Shown: piece by piece, positions 7,886 to 17,834 of the stretch | Layout: every line of letters begins with the position of its first letter | How positions within the stretch are numbered: position 1 is the stretch's first letter | NCBI GenBank assembly: GCA_947478865.1 | Contig: CANJXF010000036.1 | Location: 1-43,455, forward strand | DNA: 43,455 nucleotides | Direction of reading: 5' to 3' | Origin: Verrucomicrobiales bacterium | GTDB taxonomy: Bacteria; Verrucomicrobiota; Verrucomicrobiia; Limisphaerales; CANJXF01 | The notes under the pieces: generated by a model | Databases searched by the model: none | What the model was told of the DNA's origin: nothing | What the model saw: the letters and a program-made list of their open reading frames with translations, nothing else | Position numbers and translations under genes: made by a program

Positions 7886-10036
7886 ATGAAAAGCAAAATA
7901 GCCATAGCGCTAGTAATAGGGCTCCTGGGAGCGGTGGCACCACCACTCCTCCAAGGGCAGGTGACCGAGACCTACACATTCACGGCCGACCGGTTAGTTC
8001 CTGACGGGAATCCTGCCGGTCTCCGGGAGGCTCGGAGCGTCAGTTCCGCCATCGGTACGATCGGTTCTGTGAAGGTGCGACTGAAGGTCGACGGCGAGTT
8101 CAACGGCGACCTCATCGGCCACTTGCGACACGTGCAGAATGGTGCCACCAACTTCTGCGTATTGCTCAACCGACCAGGACGAGCGTCCACGAATTCCGCC
8201 GGCTACTCGGACAGCGGGTTGGACGTGACGTTCCAGCATGGTGCAACCAACGGCGATATTCATGTCTATCGCAACGTCTTAACACCGCCGACGGGATCGC
8301 CTCTGACAGGTGTCTGGCAACCGGATGGTCGGTCCGCTGATCCAACGAACGTGACCGACATCTCGGTGCGTGGAACGGATCTCGGTTCGTTTGCGGGTGG
8401 AAATGCGGCTGGGGAATGGACGCTTTACCTCGCCGACTTGGAGTCCGGCGGCACGAACAGGCTCCGTGAGTGGGCGCTTGAAATCACCGGCGGCGCTTAT
8501 CCAACGCTTGCGTGGTCAACGCCGGCGAACATTATCTACGGCACTGCGCTGGGAGGTTCTCAGTTGAACGCCACCGCGACCTATAACTCAACGAATGTTC
8601 CGGGTGTGTTCACCTACTCTCATCCTCCCGGTACGGTGCTAAGTGCGGGCACGAATCAGTTGCTCAGCGTCACATTTACCCCAGTGGATTCGGCTAATTA
8701 CCTGATCGTCACCACGAACGTGAGCATCAATGTGACCCCAGCGGTGCTGACCATCACGGCCAACAACACGAACAAGGTTTACGGAGCATCGCTGCCGGCG
8801 TTCACCGCCAGCTACAGCGGCTTTGTGAATGGGGACACGTTTGCCAGCCTGGATACGCCGGTGACACTGGCCACCCCGGCGACAGCCTCAAGCGATGTCG
8901 GCACCTATGCGATCACTGCGAATGGAGCGGCTGACGTGAACTACGCCATAACCAATGTGAACGGCACGTTGACCGTTACCCCAGCGGTGCTGACCATCAC
9001 GGCCAACAATACGAACAAGGTTTACGGAGCGTCGCTGCCGGCGTTCACCGCCAGCTACAGCGGCTTTGTGAATGGGGACACGTTTGCCAGCCTGGATACG
9101 CCGGTGACACTGGTCACTGCGGCGACAGCCTCAAGCGATGTCGGCACCTATGCGATCACTGCGAGTGGAGCGGCTGACGTGAACTACGCCATAACCAATG
9201 TAAACGGCACGTTGACAATCAGGGAGGCCGTTACCGCTGGCACGATTGCGACTTCGTCCAATCCGGCGGCACAGGGCGCTAGCGTGATGTTTACGATGTC
9301 GGTGAGCGCGGTCGCACTAGGCGTGGGCACTCCGAGCGGCTCGGTAAACTTCCGCATTGATGGTGGAATCGCCGGAGCAGGCTCGTTGTCGGGCGGCGTG
9401 GCGTCCTTCAGCACTACTGCGTTGTCTCATGGCAGCCACACGATTGTGGCAGAGTATCCGGGTAGCGTGAACTTCATCGGAACTACCAACGCTTTAACGC
9501 CGGACCAAGTCATCAACTCCGCGCCGATCGCTGGCGGGGACACCATAGAGCGTTATCCGACTCAAGGCGTGAAAGTTCGTCTAACGTCCTTGCTTGCGAA
9601 TGACAGCGATGCCGACAGTGACGCATTAAACATCACCGTGAGTTCCAGCAGTGCGGATGGCGGAACAATTACTGTCAATGACGGTTGGGTTTTCTACGCG
9701 CCTGTGGCCGGGTTTACCAACGTTGATTCGTTTACTTACACCATCACTGACGGTCATGGAGGTAGCGCCATTGGCACGGTGGCGGTGAACATCAAAGTGG
9801 ACACGGAATTGGCTCAGAATCTGACGATCGCGGCAGGCGAGCTTCCTCAAACGACAAAGATCACGGGTAGCGGCATTCAGGGCCGGACCTATCGGTTGCA
9901 ATTTACTGAGACGATCAATCCAGCCAGCTGGCTGGATCTGCCCGGTGGCAGCGTGACCGTCGACAGCACCGGCGTGTTCCAATTCGTTGACACTACGGCC
10001 TCACCTGAGAGGTATTACCGGTCAGTCTACCCGTAA
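7886..10036 (+). CDS. secreted P-domain/MBG-repeat/Ig-like surface protein
   Basis: 716 residues from ATG 7886, chosen because MKSKIAIALVIGLLGAVAPP is a clean signal peptide; the frame is open to 7784 but those residues are not secretory. Domains: P-domain (about 26-201, ending WALEITGG), Ig-like unit (202-283), two almost identical MBG/YDG repeats (284-443), Big_3-type Ig domain (about 445-550), cadherin/VCBS-like unit (about 551-645), and a C-terminal cap (646-716) ending RYYRSVYP. Such all-beta modular proteins are exported and often surface-attached in Verrucomicrobiota; no catalytic residues are seen. It is a tandem paralogue of the truncated gene before it. A strong terminator follows at 10128. 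Confidence 0.85.
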   Translation: MKSKIAIALVIGLLGAVAPPLLQGQVTETYTFTADRLVPDGNPAGLREARSVSSAIGTIGSVKVRLKVDGEFNGDLIGHLRHVQNGATNFCVLLNRPGRASTNSAGYSDSGLDVTFQHGATNGDIHVYRNVLTPPTGSPLTGVWQPDGRSADPTNVTDISVRGTDLGSFAGGNAAGEWTLYLADLESGGTNRLREWALEITGGAYPTLAWSTPANIIYGTALGGSQLNATATYNSTNVPGVFTYSHPPGTVLSAGTNQLLSVTFTPVDSANYLIVTTNVSINVTPAVLTITANNTNKVYGASLPAFTASYSGFVNGDTFASLDTPVTLATPATASSDVGTYAITANGAADVNYAITNVNGTLTVTPAVLTITANNTNKVYGASLPAFTASYSGFVNGDTFASLDTPVTLVTAATASSDVGTYAITASGAADVNYAITNVNGTLTIREAVTAGTIATSSNPAAQGASVMFTMSVSAVALGVGTPSGSVNFRIDGGIAGAGSLSGGVASFSTTALSHGSHTIVAEYPGSVNFIGTTNALTPDQVINSAPIAGGDTIERYPTQGVKVRLTSLLANDSDADSDALNITVSSSSADGGTITVNDGWVFYAPVAGFTNVDSFTYTITDGHGGSAIGTVAVNIKVDTELAQNLTIAAGELPQTTKITGSGIQGRTYRLQFTETINPASWLDLPGGSVTVDSTGVFQFVDTTASPERYYRSVYP
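8735..9216 (+). repeat. tandem 243-bp direct repeat encoding two MBG domains
   Basis: The segment beginning ACCCCAGCGGTGCTGACC at 8735 starts again at 8978, a unit of 243 bp (81 codons). The two units differ at only a handful of bases and the match stops at about 9216. The reading frame is preserved, so the duplication adds one complete MBG domain. Confidence 0.92.
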
Positions 10037-10127
10037 AGCGGGTCTTAATCGTACAGCATCGCATCGCGCCCGCGTGGGCTACCGCACGGCCGAGGCGACA
10101 CAAACCGGATAGGTTATAGTTTGAGTT

Positions 10128-10174
10128 AGCGGGGCTTCGCCCGGCCGCAAGGCTGGCGAAGCCCCGCTTTTTTT
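10128..10174 (+). terminator. Rho-independent terminator after the surface protein
   Basis: A 14-bp perfect stem (10128-10141 with 10155-10168, AGCGGGGCTTCGCC). An inner four-pair extension closes a GCAA tetraloop. A run of seven T follows (10168-10174). It ends transcription of the surface-protein gene and isolates it from the 10386 gene. Confidence 0.9.
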
Positions 10175-10385
10175 GATTCTGCGTCGATTTCCATGACTTT
10201 GGTTCTCCTGAGTTTAGACATCAAGGAAGCCCCTGCGGGTTGGACTGGTTGGCTAATGCCCCAGGTTATTGCAGCATTTGCCGACTCATTTCTCCCAGGG
10301 ACCGAATTCACTTTTGGATAGTAATAAATTGTCGAACGCCCAAAGTTGATGTAACAGGCACCTGACAAATAAATGGCGCGAAAGC

Positions 10386-10655
10386 ATGAAACGAAAACTT
10401 CGAATTTTGGCCTTTGCAATCTTGGTTCTAGCCTGTGGAATATGGGCGATAACGGGAGCGAATCCCGGATGGACCAAAACAATTACGCCCATCAAAAAAT
10501 TGGATGAAGTCACTGGCATCGAAGGAATCGAATATGAAAAACGATTCAGTCCCGGGGTTGATTGCCTCGCGCTGGCGTTGTTCGGATCAGTCATTTTAAC
10601 GGCTCTTTCCTTCGCATGCTCTAAACCCAAACAGAATCAGAATACGAAAAAATGA
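10386..10655 (+). CDS. small two-helix membrane protein, unknown function
   Basis: 89 residues, ATG start. Hydrophobic segments at about 6-24 (ILAFAILVLACGIWAITGA) and 62-78 (LALALFGSVILTALSFA) flank a ~35-residue polar loop; the tail is Lys/Gln/Asn-rich. The first segment may instead be a lipoprotein-like signal, since a Cys lies in it. The stop overlaps the start of the YceI-like gene (ATGA at 10652), which implies co-translation and supports it as a real gene. No family recognised. Confidence 0.6.
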   Translation: MKRKLRILAFAILVLACGIWAITGANPGWTKTITPIKKLDEVTGIEGIEYEKRFSPGVDCLALALFGSVILTALSFACSKPKQNQNTKK

Positions 10656-11263
10656 AACTAACCTTGCCATTATTCCTCGTTGTTACCTCCCTGACCGCCG
10701 CTGCACTGGCTGGCCCGATGAGCTTTGATTTTAAAGATCCGAAAGGAGTGAACAACGCCGTCTTCAAGCTGGATGCACCGTTGGAAGCCATCAATGGCAG
10801 TGCGAGCGGAATCACGGGGAGCGTGCAATTCGACCCGGCGAATCCAGCAGCGACCAAAGGTAAAATTGTGGTTGCCAGCGCGTCATTGAATGTGAGCAAC
10901 CCGATGATGAAAGAGCATTTGCACAGCGCAAAATGGCTGGATGTCGCGAAGTTTCCGGCAATCGTTTTTGATGCGAAAGAGTTGAAGAATGTTAAGACCA
11001 GTGGAGATGTCACGACGGCGGATGCGGTCGGCAGTTTGACGTTGCACGGCGTCACGAAGAATATCACCGTCCCGGTAAAGTTAACCTACTTGAAAGATAA
11101 GTTGGAAAAGCGCATCCCGAATATGAAGGGCGATCTCCTTGTGATTCGTTCTAATTTCGCCGTCAAACGAAGCGACTATGGAATCATTCCTGGCCAGATG
11201 GAGGAAAAGGTTTCGGATGAAATTGAACTGACGTTGAGTATTGCCGGCGCTGCGCTGCGCTGA
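10652..11263 (+). CDS. YceI-like periplasmic lipocalin-fold protein
   Basis: 203 residues with a signal peptide ending near ALAG (about residue 21). The body matches the YceI family (about 190 residues): a beta-barrel that binds isoprenoid-type lipids in characterised members. Visible landmarks are the FDPANPAATKGKIVV strand pair, MKEHLHSAKWLDVAKFPAIVF (the HxxxxxFLD-like family signature region), GSLTLHGVTKNITVPV and the terminal RSDYGI segment. Family members are often stress- or electron-transport-associated; no partner here reveals its ligand. It overlaps the small membrane protein gene upstream and probably shares its promoter. Confidence 0.85.
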   Translation: MKLTLPLFLVVTSLTAAALAGPMSFDFKDPKGVNNAVFKLDAPLEAINGSASGITGSVQFDPANPAATKGKIVVASASLNVSNPMMKEHLHSAKWLDVAKFPAIVFDAKELKNVKTSGDVTTADAVGSLTLHGVTKNITVPVKLTYLKDKLEKRIPNMKGDLLVIRSNFAVKRSDYGIIPGQMEEKVSDEIELTLSIAGAALR

Positions 11264-11292
11264 TTTTTCAAGAAAATCTACCATTGGGATCC

Positions 11293-12924
11293 ATGAAAAC
11301 TTTAAAACCAAAACATGTTTATCTTTTGGCCAGCGGCGATTTGCGCCCGGCCGCCAATCAAAATTGCTGGTCAGAGCAGGCCAAAATGGAAGAGGTGCTG
11401 GGCGCGGCGCTGAAGACGGAAGGCTGGAAGGTCGTGCGCGCACATCCCTATGACAAAGCAAAGCGACACGGTTTTATCGACTCGCAGAAAATGGGGATCG
11501 AAGTTTTCCGTCAACTCGACCCGAACGCTCCAATCATCGTCGCGGAAAGTGTGTGGCAATATTCGCACCACGTTCTCGCCGGGTTGACCACGCATCAGGG
11601 GCCGATTTTAACCGTCGCGAATTGGAGCGGTCGCTGGCCCGGTTTGGTTGGCATGTTGAATCTCAACGGTTCGCTGGCCAAAGCTGGTGTGCGCTACAGC
11701 ACCCTCTGGAGTGAAACGTTCAAGGACGAGTTTTTCAAAGGCGCGCTGCGTGAGTGGCTTCAGGAAGGAATCGTCACGCACGATCAAAGTCATGTGCGCG
11801 ATCTGGAGTTGCTGAAACTCCCGGTGGCAGATGAGCAAATTGGCCGCGAGTTCGGTCGGACCTTCAAGCGGCAGAAGGCGATCATCGGCGTGTTCGATGA
11901 GGGTTGCATGGGTATGTTCAACGCAATTGTCCCGGACGAATTGCTGCATCCCACCGGGGTGTTCAAAGAGCGGCTCAGTCAATCCACGCTCTATGCGGCC
12001 ATGTCGCAGGTGAGCGACGCCGAGGCAGGAGCGGTTTATGAATGGTTGAAAAGTCGCCGCATGAAGTTCGCCATTGGCCAGGATGAAGCGACGAGCCTCA
12101 CCGAAAATCAAATCCTGCAGCAGTGCAAAATGTATATCGCTGCAACCCGTCTGGCGGATGATTTTGGCTGCGCTGCGATCGGCATTCAATATCAACAGGG
12201 ATTGAAAGACCTCACGCCCGCGAGCGATCTGGCGGAAGGGTTGTTGAACAACATGGATCGCCCGCCGGTCACGTGCGCGAAGACCGGCCGGATCCTTTTC
12301 AAAGGCGAAGCGCTGCCCCATTTCAATGAAGTGGATGAATGCGCCGGTCTCGATGGACTGGTGACGTATCGCTTGTGGCGGCAACTCGGTTTCGCGCCGG
12401 AGAACACGTTGCACGATTTGCGTTGGGGACAGCATTTCAAAGGCGACGGCGTGAATGATTACGTCTGGGTTTTCCTGATTTCCGGCGCCGCGCCGCCCGC
12501 GCACTTCATCGGCGGCTACAGCGGAACCAGCAGCGAACGCCAGCCGTCGATGTATTTTCGATTAGGCGGCGGCACAGTTAAAGGCATCAGCAAACCGGGT
12601 CACATTGTCTGGAGCCGCGTCTTTGTCATGGACGGAAAACTGCACTGCGACATCGGCGTGGCGCGAGTGGTGAAACTGCCGGAGCGCGAAACCGAGCGTC
12701 GCTGGCAGGAAACCACGCCGCAATGGCCGATCATGCATGCGGTATTGAGCGGAGTTTCCCGCGACCAGATGATGGCGCGACACAAGGCCAATCATATCCA
12801 GGTGGTTTACGCCCCGAACGAGGCGCAGGCGAATCGAGCGGCGCGCATCAAGGCGGCGGCGATGGCGGAGCTAGGTCTGAAAGTGCATCTTTGTGGCGAT
12901 GTGAAGCTGGCGGCCAAGGAATAA
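11293..12924 (+). CDS. L-fucose isomerase-like protein
   Basis: 543 residues from the ATG at 11293 (a GGATCC-ATG context without a clear Shine-Dalgarno; an ATG at 11284 would add three residues). Soluble, no signal peptide. It resembles the fucose/arabinose isomerase superfamily branch seen in Planctomycetota and Verrucomicrobiota. The N-terminal Rossmann-like part includes [34 protein letters not shown] and [19 protein letters not shown]. The middle contains [19 protein letters not shown] and [17 protein letters not shown]. The C-terminal part has [18 protein letters not shown] and an HIVWSRVF segment. Ketose-aldose isomerisation is the family reaction; substrate is not deducible. A rhamnosidase-containing hydrolase cluster 30 kb away hints at deoxysugar use, which is speculative. 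A strong terminator follows. Confidence 0.65.
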   Translation: MKTLKPKHVYLLASGDLRPAANQNCWSEQAKMEEVLGAALKTEGWKVVRAHPYDKAKRHGFIDSQKMGIEVFRQLDPNAPIIVAESVWQYSHHVLAGLTTHQGPILTVANWSGRWPGLVGMLNLNGSLAKAGVRYSTLWSETFKDEFFKGALREWLQEGIVTHDQSHVRDLELLKLPVADEQIGREFGRTFKRQKAIIGVFDEGCMGMFNAIVPDELLHPTGVFKERLSQSTLYAAMSQVSDAEAGAVYEWLKSRRMKFAIGQDEATSLTENQILQQCKMYIAATRLADDFGCAAIGIQYQQGLKDLTPASDLAEGLLNNMDRPPVTCAKTGRILFKGEALPHFNEVDECAGLDGLVTYRLWRQLGFAPENTLHDLRWGQHFKGDGVNDYVWVFLISGAAPPAHFIGGYSGTSSERQPSMYFRLGGGTVKGISKPGHIVWSRVFVMDGKLHCDIGVARVVKLPERETERRWQETTPQWPIMHAVLSGVSRDQMMARHKANHIQVVYAPNEAQANRAARIKAAAMAELGLKVHLCGDVKLAAKE

Positions 12925-12957
12925 CCGAACTTTCCCTGCCGAAAAACGGGGCGGACG

Positions 12958-13003
12958 AGGGCCAACACGGATTCATTGAAGTGTTGGCCCTGTCTCTTTT
13001 TTC
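12958..13003 (+). terminator. Rho-independent terminator after the isomerase-like gene
   Basis: An 11-bp perfect stem (AGGGCCAACAC at 12958-12968 with its complement at 12981-12991), a 12-base loop and a T-rich tail (GTCTCTTTTTT). It lies inside the open frame that runs into the DUF2126 segment, which argues that the frame's upstream part is not translated. Confidence 0.9.
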
Positions 13004-13028
13004 TCAATCGAGTAAATTCTCGCCAGCG

Positions 13029-14360
13029 TTGAACGAGGTTTGTGACTTGAAACCGGCTCCCGGAGTCATCGAGGTGAATCTGCAGCCCGCGCACAATTGG
13101 GACGAACTCGTGCAGAATACGACGGTGCTTTACGAGGAAGCGCGGCAAGCCCGGCTTGGCAGCGAAAAATTCATGATCGACGGGCGGCACGTTGGCACCG
13201 GCGGCGGAAACCACGTCGTGGTCGGCGGCGCGACTCCCGGCGACAGTCCGTTTTTGCGGCGACCCGATCTGTTGCGCAGCATGATTTGTTTTTGGCAAAA
13301 TCATCCATCGCTTTCATTTTTGTTCAGCGGTTTGTTCATCGGTCCGACGAGCCAGCATCCGCGCGTCGACGAAGCGCGCAACGATTCGCTCTATGAAGTC
13401 GAAACTGCCTTCCGCCAGATTCCCGACGACGGGATAATTGCGCCCTGGTTGGTGGACCGGATTTTTCGCCATCTGCTGATCGACGTCACGGGCAACACCC
13501 ATCGCGCCGAATTCTGCATCGACAAACTTTATTCGCCCGACAGCAGCAGCGGTCGCCTCGGTTTGGTCGAACTGCGTGCGTTCGAAATGCCGCCGCATGC
13601 GCAGATGAGCCTCACCCAACAATTGCTGCTGCGCTCGATCATTGCGCGATTCTGGAAGCAGCCGTGCCATCGCTCGCTCGTGCGCTGGGGCACGGAATTG
13701 CACGATCGTTTCATGTTGCCGCACTTCGTCGAACAGGATTTTCGCGACGTGATCGAGGAATTGGCGGACGGCGGCTACCCATTGAAAACCGAATGGTTTG
13801 CGCCGCATCTGGAATTTCGTTTTCCGCATTACGGGACGGTGACGCAGCGCGGCGTCAGCCTCGAAATTCGCCAAGCGCTTGAACCTTGGCATGTGCTCGG
13901 CGAAGAAGGCGCGGCGGGCGGCACGACGCGCTACGTCGATTCATCGCTCGAACGGTTGCAGATCAAAATCTCCGGCATGACCGATTCGCGGCACGTGATC
14001 GCGTGCAACGGTCGATCCGTGCCGCTGCATGCCACCGGCACCGAGGGCGAATACGTCGGCGGAGTTCGTTTTCGCGCGTGGCAACCCGCGCAATGTTTGC
14101 ACCCCACCATAGGAGTTCACGCGCCGCTGACATTTGACATCGTGGACACCTGGAACCAGCGCTCGATGGGCGGTTGCACGTATCACGTTTCGCATCCGGG
14201 CGGATTGAATTACACCACGCTTCCCGTGAATGCGTACGAAGCCGAAAGCCGTCGCCTCGCGCGCTTTCTTAAAATTGGCCACACGCCTGGCGTGGTCAAA
14301 GTACCGCCGGCTGAACACAATCCTGAATTTCCTTTCACGCTCGATCTGCGCCACGGTTGA
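13029..14360 (+). pseudogene. DUF2126 (predicted amidoligase) C-terminal half, 5' truncated
   Basis: About 443 residues matching the second half of DUF2126 proteins, which normally run to ~1100 residues with an N-terminal transglutaminase domain. Landmarks: [79 protein letters not shown], and [19 protein letters not shown]. Homology starts at about 13041, just after a terminator, with no ATG; TTG 13029 or GTG 12981 are the only in-frame options. The transglutaminase domain and the front of DUF2126 are missing. The family is a predicted ATP-dependent amide-bond-forming enzyme of the glutamine-synthetase/GCS fold, acting with the downstream ATP-grasp and transglutaminase genes. Either a decayed gene or a standalone half; I favour truncation. 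Confidence 0.75.
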
Positions 14361-14393
14361 TTGTCGCGCAAAATATGTCATAGCATCGTCGCG

Positions 14394-16910
14394 ATGAGCG
14401 CTTCATTCAAGTTAACCACGGCGAAAGCTGCGAGCCTGTTTGGCAGGTATCGCTCCGTGGAAAATGTTTTTGATGAATGCGCGTGTGCGCCGGGAAGTCC
14501 TCGTCCGCATTGGCAGCAGTTCATTTCCTCTTTCGAAAAACTCGGTCGGGACGAGCTTGCCGCGCGCTGGGAGACGGGCCGTCGCATCATTCGCGAGCAC
14601 GGCGTCACTTACAACGTGTACGGCGACCCGCAAGGAATGGATCGCCCGTGGGAGCTCGACATGGTGCCGCTGCTCATCGCGCAGGACGAATGGTGTTCCG
14701 TCGAAGCGGGCCTCGCCCAGCGCGCGAAACTTTTCAATCTCATCCTCGCCGATCTTTACGGTCCGCAACGATTGCTCCGCGACGGGCTTCTTCCTCCCGC
14801 GCTCGTGTTTGCCAATCCCGGTTTTCTGCGTGCCTGCCACGGATTGCGCGTCCCGAACGAAACCTATTTGCATCTTCAAGCCGTCGATCTCGCGCGCTCG
14901 CCGGATGGCCAATGGTGGGCGCTCGCGGATCGCACGCAATCGCCCTCCGGCAGCGGTTACGCGCTGGAAAATCGCATCGTGCTCTCGCGGATTTTGCCCG
15001 ATGAATTTCGCGACAGCCAGGTGCACCGGCTCGCTTCATTTTTTCGTGCGCAACGCGATACGCTCCGCCGCCTGGCCCCGAATGCGAGAGATTTTCCCAA
15101 TGTTGTTTTGCTGACGCCGGGGCCGCATAACGAAACTTATTTTGAACATGCCTACCTTGCGCGCTACCTCGGTTTTACGCTGGTGGAAGGGGGCGATCTC
15201 ACCGTGCGCGATCGACGGGTGTTTCTAAAAACACTTGAAGGACTCCAACAGGTGGACGTGATTTTCCGCCGGGTGGATGACAGCTTTTGTGATCCGCTCG
15301 AGTTGCGGAGCGATTCATTTTTGGGTGTGCCTGGTTTGGTCGAAGCGGCTCGCGCGGGAAATGTTTCCATCGCCAACGCGCTCGGTTCAGGGCTGATTGA
15401 GAGCCCCGCGTTTCTCGCCTTTTTGCCAAGCCTTTGCCGACATTTTCTTGGCGAAGAATTGAAATTGCCGAGCGTCGCGACCTGGTGGTGCGGGCAAGGC
15501 AAGGAGCAGCAATACGTCATCGAAAATCTCGAAAATATCGTCGTGAAATCCGCGGTGAACAGCCACGCGCGCAAACCCGCATTCGGCGGCAGGCTCACCC
15601 AGAAGGAACGGCAGGAATTGATCGCCGCCATTCGCGCGCGTCCGGCCGATTTCGTCGGGCAGGAACAAGTCGCAATTTCGACCGCGCCGGTCTGGCTGGC
15701 TGGAAAATTGGAGCCGCGCCGCATTTCATTGCGCGCCTACGTCGCCGCGGATGGCGACGCCTTCACGGTGATGCCGGGCGGGTTGACCCGTGTATCGACC
15801 GCGGTCGGCGATCCGATTGTCTCGATGCAAAGCGGCGGCGGGAGCAAGGACACTTGGATACTTTCCGATGTGCCAGTTGCGCCGGTTTCGCTGCTCAGCG
15901 CATCGGGCCAACCGATCAGCGTCTCGCGGGCTGCCGGCGAATTGCCCAGCCGCGTCGCCGACAATCTGTTTTGGCTCGGACGGTATGTCGAACGACTCGA
16001 AAACCGCATGCGACTGCTGCGCTGCTTGATCGCGCGCATGACCGAGGAAGCCACGACCGAGAACACATTGGAACTCGCCGAGCTGGTGCAATTGCTCGTG
16101 CGCCTGGAAATTTTGCCCAGACGTTTTGCGGGGCGCGTTCCTGCGACAGAATTGCAGCAGGAAATTCTCGCTCTCGTTTACAACCCGCAGCGTCTCGGGA
16201 GCGTGCGCGAATTGGGTCTGCGAATTCGCCACATCATCTCCGTCGTGCGCGACCGATTTTCCCTCGATACCTGGAGTATTCTTAACCAGCTCCAATCCGA
16301 TTCGCGCTCGCGTCCCGGGCCGATTCCTCTGACGAACGCGCTAAGTTTGATCAACACGTTGATCGTCGATCTCGCCGCGTTCAGCGGCATGGAAATGGAA
16401 AACATGACGCGCGGTCACGGCTGGCGTTTTCTCGATTTTGGCCGCCGCCTCGAACGTGGAACCAATCTTGTCATCGTGCTCAGCGGAGCCCTGGGCGAGG
16501 AAATCAACACGTCGGCGCTGTTGGAATCCTTGTTGGAAATTGCCGACAGTTCCATGACCTATCGCCGACGTTATCTTGCCCAGGCCCAGCTTTCTTCCGT
16601 GCTCGAACTCCTTGCACTCGACAAAGGAAATCCGCGCGCCCTGGCGTATCAACTCGGCGCTCTCTCGGAACATGCCGCCAATCTTCCGCGCTACGAAAAT
16701 GTTCTGGCTGAGAACCACGAGCAAATGCGAATCGCGGCACTGGTTGCTCAAACTGAAAATTTGATAATTGCGGAGCTTTCACTTTTGAGCGCGACCGAAC
16801 AGAAGCAAAAATTCAGCGAGTGGCTCGGCGATTTGGGAGCGGAACTGGGCGCTCTCTCGAATGAACTCACCAATCATTATTTCAGTCTCACCGTAGCGCG
16901 TGTGAGTTGA
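14394..16910 (+). CDS. circularly permuted ATP-grasp / alpha-E fusion protein
   Basis: 838 residues from ATG 14394; the frame is open to a TTG at 14361 but the leader is unconvincing. The N-terminal half (about 15-470) is a circularly permuted type 2 ATP-grasp: NVYGDPQGMDRPWELDMVPL, WWALADRTQSPSGSGYALEN, VVLLTPGPHNETYFEHAYLA and VIFRRVDDSFCDPLELR. The C-terminal part (about 515-838) is an alpha-E helical domain beginning SRVADNLFWLGRYVERLENR. Both parts are commonly encoded by two adjacent genes; here they are fused, as in many genomes. The predicted role is ATP-dependent peptide-bond formation with DUF2126 and transglutaminase partners. It sits 33 bp after the DUF2126 segment and 6 bp before the transglutaminase gene, a clear operon. 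Confidence 0.9.
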   Translation: MSASFKLTTAKAASLFGRYRSVENVFDECACAPGSPRPHWQQFISSFEKLGRDELAARWETGRRIIREHGVTYNVYGDPQGMDRPWELDMVPLLIAQDEWCSVEAGLAQRAKLFNLILADLYGPQRLLRDGLLPPALVFANPGFLRACHGLRVPNETYLHLQAVDLARSPDGQWWALADRTQSPSGSGYALENRIVLSRILPDEFRDSQVHRLASFFRAQRDTLRRLAPNARDFPNVVLLTPGPHNETYFEHAYLARYLGFTLVEGGDLTVRDRRVFLKTLEGLQQVDVIFRRVDDSFCDPLELRSDSFLGVPGLVEAARAGNVSIANALGSGLIESPAFLAFLPSLCRHFLGEELKLPSVATWWCGQGKEQQYVIENLENIVVKSAVNSHARKPAFGGRLTQKERQELIAAIRARPADFVGQEQVAISTAPVWLAGKLEPRRISLRAYVAADGDAFTVMPGGLTRVSTAVGDPIVSMQSGGGSKDTWILSDVPVAPVSLLSASGQPISVSRAAGELPSRVADNLFWLGRYVERLENRMRLLRCLIARMTEEATTENTLELAELVQLLVRLEILPRRFAGRVPATELQQEILALVYNPQRLGSVRELGLRIRHIISVVRDRFSLDTWSILNQLQSDSRSRPGPIPLTNALSLINTLIVDLAAFSGMEMENMTRGHGWRFLDFGRRLERGTNLVIVLSGALGEEINTSALLESLLEIADSSMTYRRRYLAQAQLSSVLELLALDKGNPRALAYQLGALSEHAANLPRYENVLAENHEQMRIAALVAQTENLIIAELSLLSATEQKQKFSEWLGDLGAELGALSNELTNHYFSLTVARVS

Positions 16911-16916
16911 CTCGCC

Positions 16917-17834
16917 ATGCATTACAAGATCACTCATACGACGACTTACGAATACGCCGATACGGTTTCGCTGTCGCATCATCTGCTCCGCCTGGCTCCG
17001 CGCAATTTGCGTAATCAACGCTGCCTCAATCACGCAGTGGAGATTCTCCCGGAACCAACCCTGGCCAGGCGGCACTTCGATTATTTTGGGAACGACGTCA
17101 CGTTTGCCACCGTTGAAGGAGCTCATCGCGAGCTTGCCGTGAAGTCGTCAAGCGAAGTGACTGTGTTGCCGCCGCCATCGCATTCGCCGATCGAAACGCT
17201 GCCTTGGGAAACCGTGCGCGATTCTAGTCGCGGCGAGCAAATGGGTCCTGCGCTGGACGCGAGCGAATTCGTTTTTGATTCTCCGCTGGTCCGCGCCGCC
17301 AAAGATTACGCCGACTATGCGTTGCCCTCGTTTAGCCGTGAGCGTCCGATCCTGGATGCCGCGATCGATCTCACCAAACGCATTCACACCGACTTCAAAT
17401 TTGATCCGAAAGCGACCACGCTCGCCACGCCGCTGGAAGAGGTTTTTAAAAATCGCCGCGGTGTTTGTCAGGATTTCGCGCAGCTGCAAATCGCCTGTTT
17501 TCGCTCGCTTGGTTTGCCGGCGCGTTACGTGAGTGGTTACATCGAAACCGATCCGCCGCCGGGCAAGCCCCGTTTCGCGGGAGCCGATGCGTCACACGCC
17601 TGGATTTCTTTTTACTGCCACAGCATCGGCTGGATCGATCTCGATCCGACCAACAATATTCTTCCCACCACGCGACATGTCACGGTTGCTTACGGCCGTG
17701 ATTACAATGATGTCAGTCCGATTCGCGGAGTCATTCTCGGCGCGGGCGAACACACCTTGAAAGTCGCGGTGGATGTCGAAGCCGTTCCTGAAGACACCAC
17801 CGATTCGTCACCTCAAGGCGAGATATCGTCGTGA
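16917..17834 (+). CDS. bacterial transglutaminase-like protein
   Basis: 305 residues, cytosolic. An N-terminal bacterial transglutaminase beta domain (about 1-85, starting MHYKITHTTTYEY) is followed by a papain-fold core. The catalytic triad is visible: C184 in RRGVCQDFAQL, H227 in DASHAWISF and D243 in DLDPTNN. The family cleaves or cross-links amide bonds; in this gene cassette it is predicted to process or transfer the peptide made by the ATP-grasp protein. It starts 6 bp after the preceding stop, and its own stop overlaps the next start (GTGA at 17831), showing translational coupling at both ends. Confidence 0.92.
   Translation: MHYKITHTTTYEYADTVSLSHHLLRLAPRNLRNQRCLNHAVEILPEPTLARRHFDYFGNDVTFATVEGAHRELAVKSSSEVTVLPPPSHSPIETLPWETVRDSSRGEQMGPALDASEFVFDSPLVRAAKDYADYALPSFSRERPILDAAIDLTKRIHTDFKFDPKATTLATPLEEVFKNRRGVCQDFAQLQIACFRSLGLPARYVSGYIETDPPPGKPRFAGADASHAWISFYCHSIGWIDLDPTNNILPTTRHVTVAYGRDYNDVSPIRGVILGAGEHTLKVAVDVEAVPEDTTDSSPQGEISS

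Noticed and set aside
5591-10036. The two surface proteins as a simple whole-gene tandem duplication
   Set aside because: They share architecture but are strongly diverged at DNA level and differ in number of MBG repeats, so the duplication is old; only the 243-bp unit is recent.
12723-13028. Open frame extending the DUF2126 segment upstream into the isomerase gene
   Set aside because: It overlaps the isomerase coding sequence in another frame, crosses a strong terminator hairpin and shows no family similarity before about 13041.
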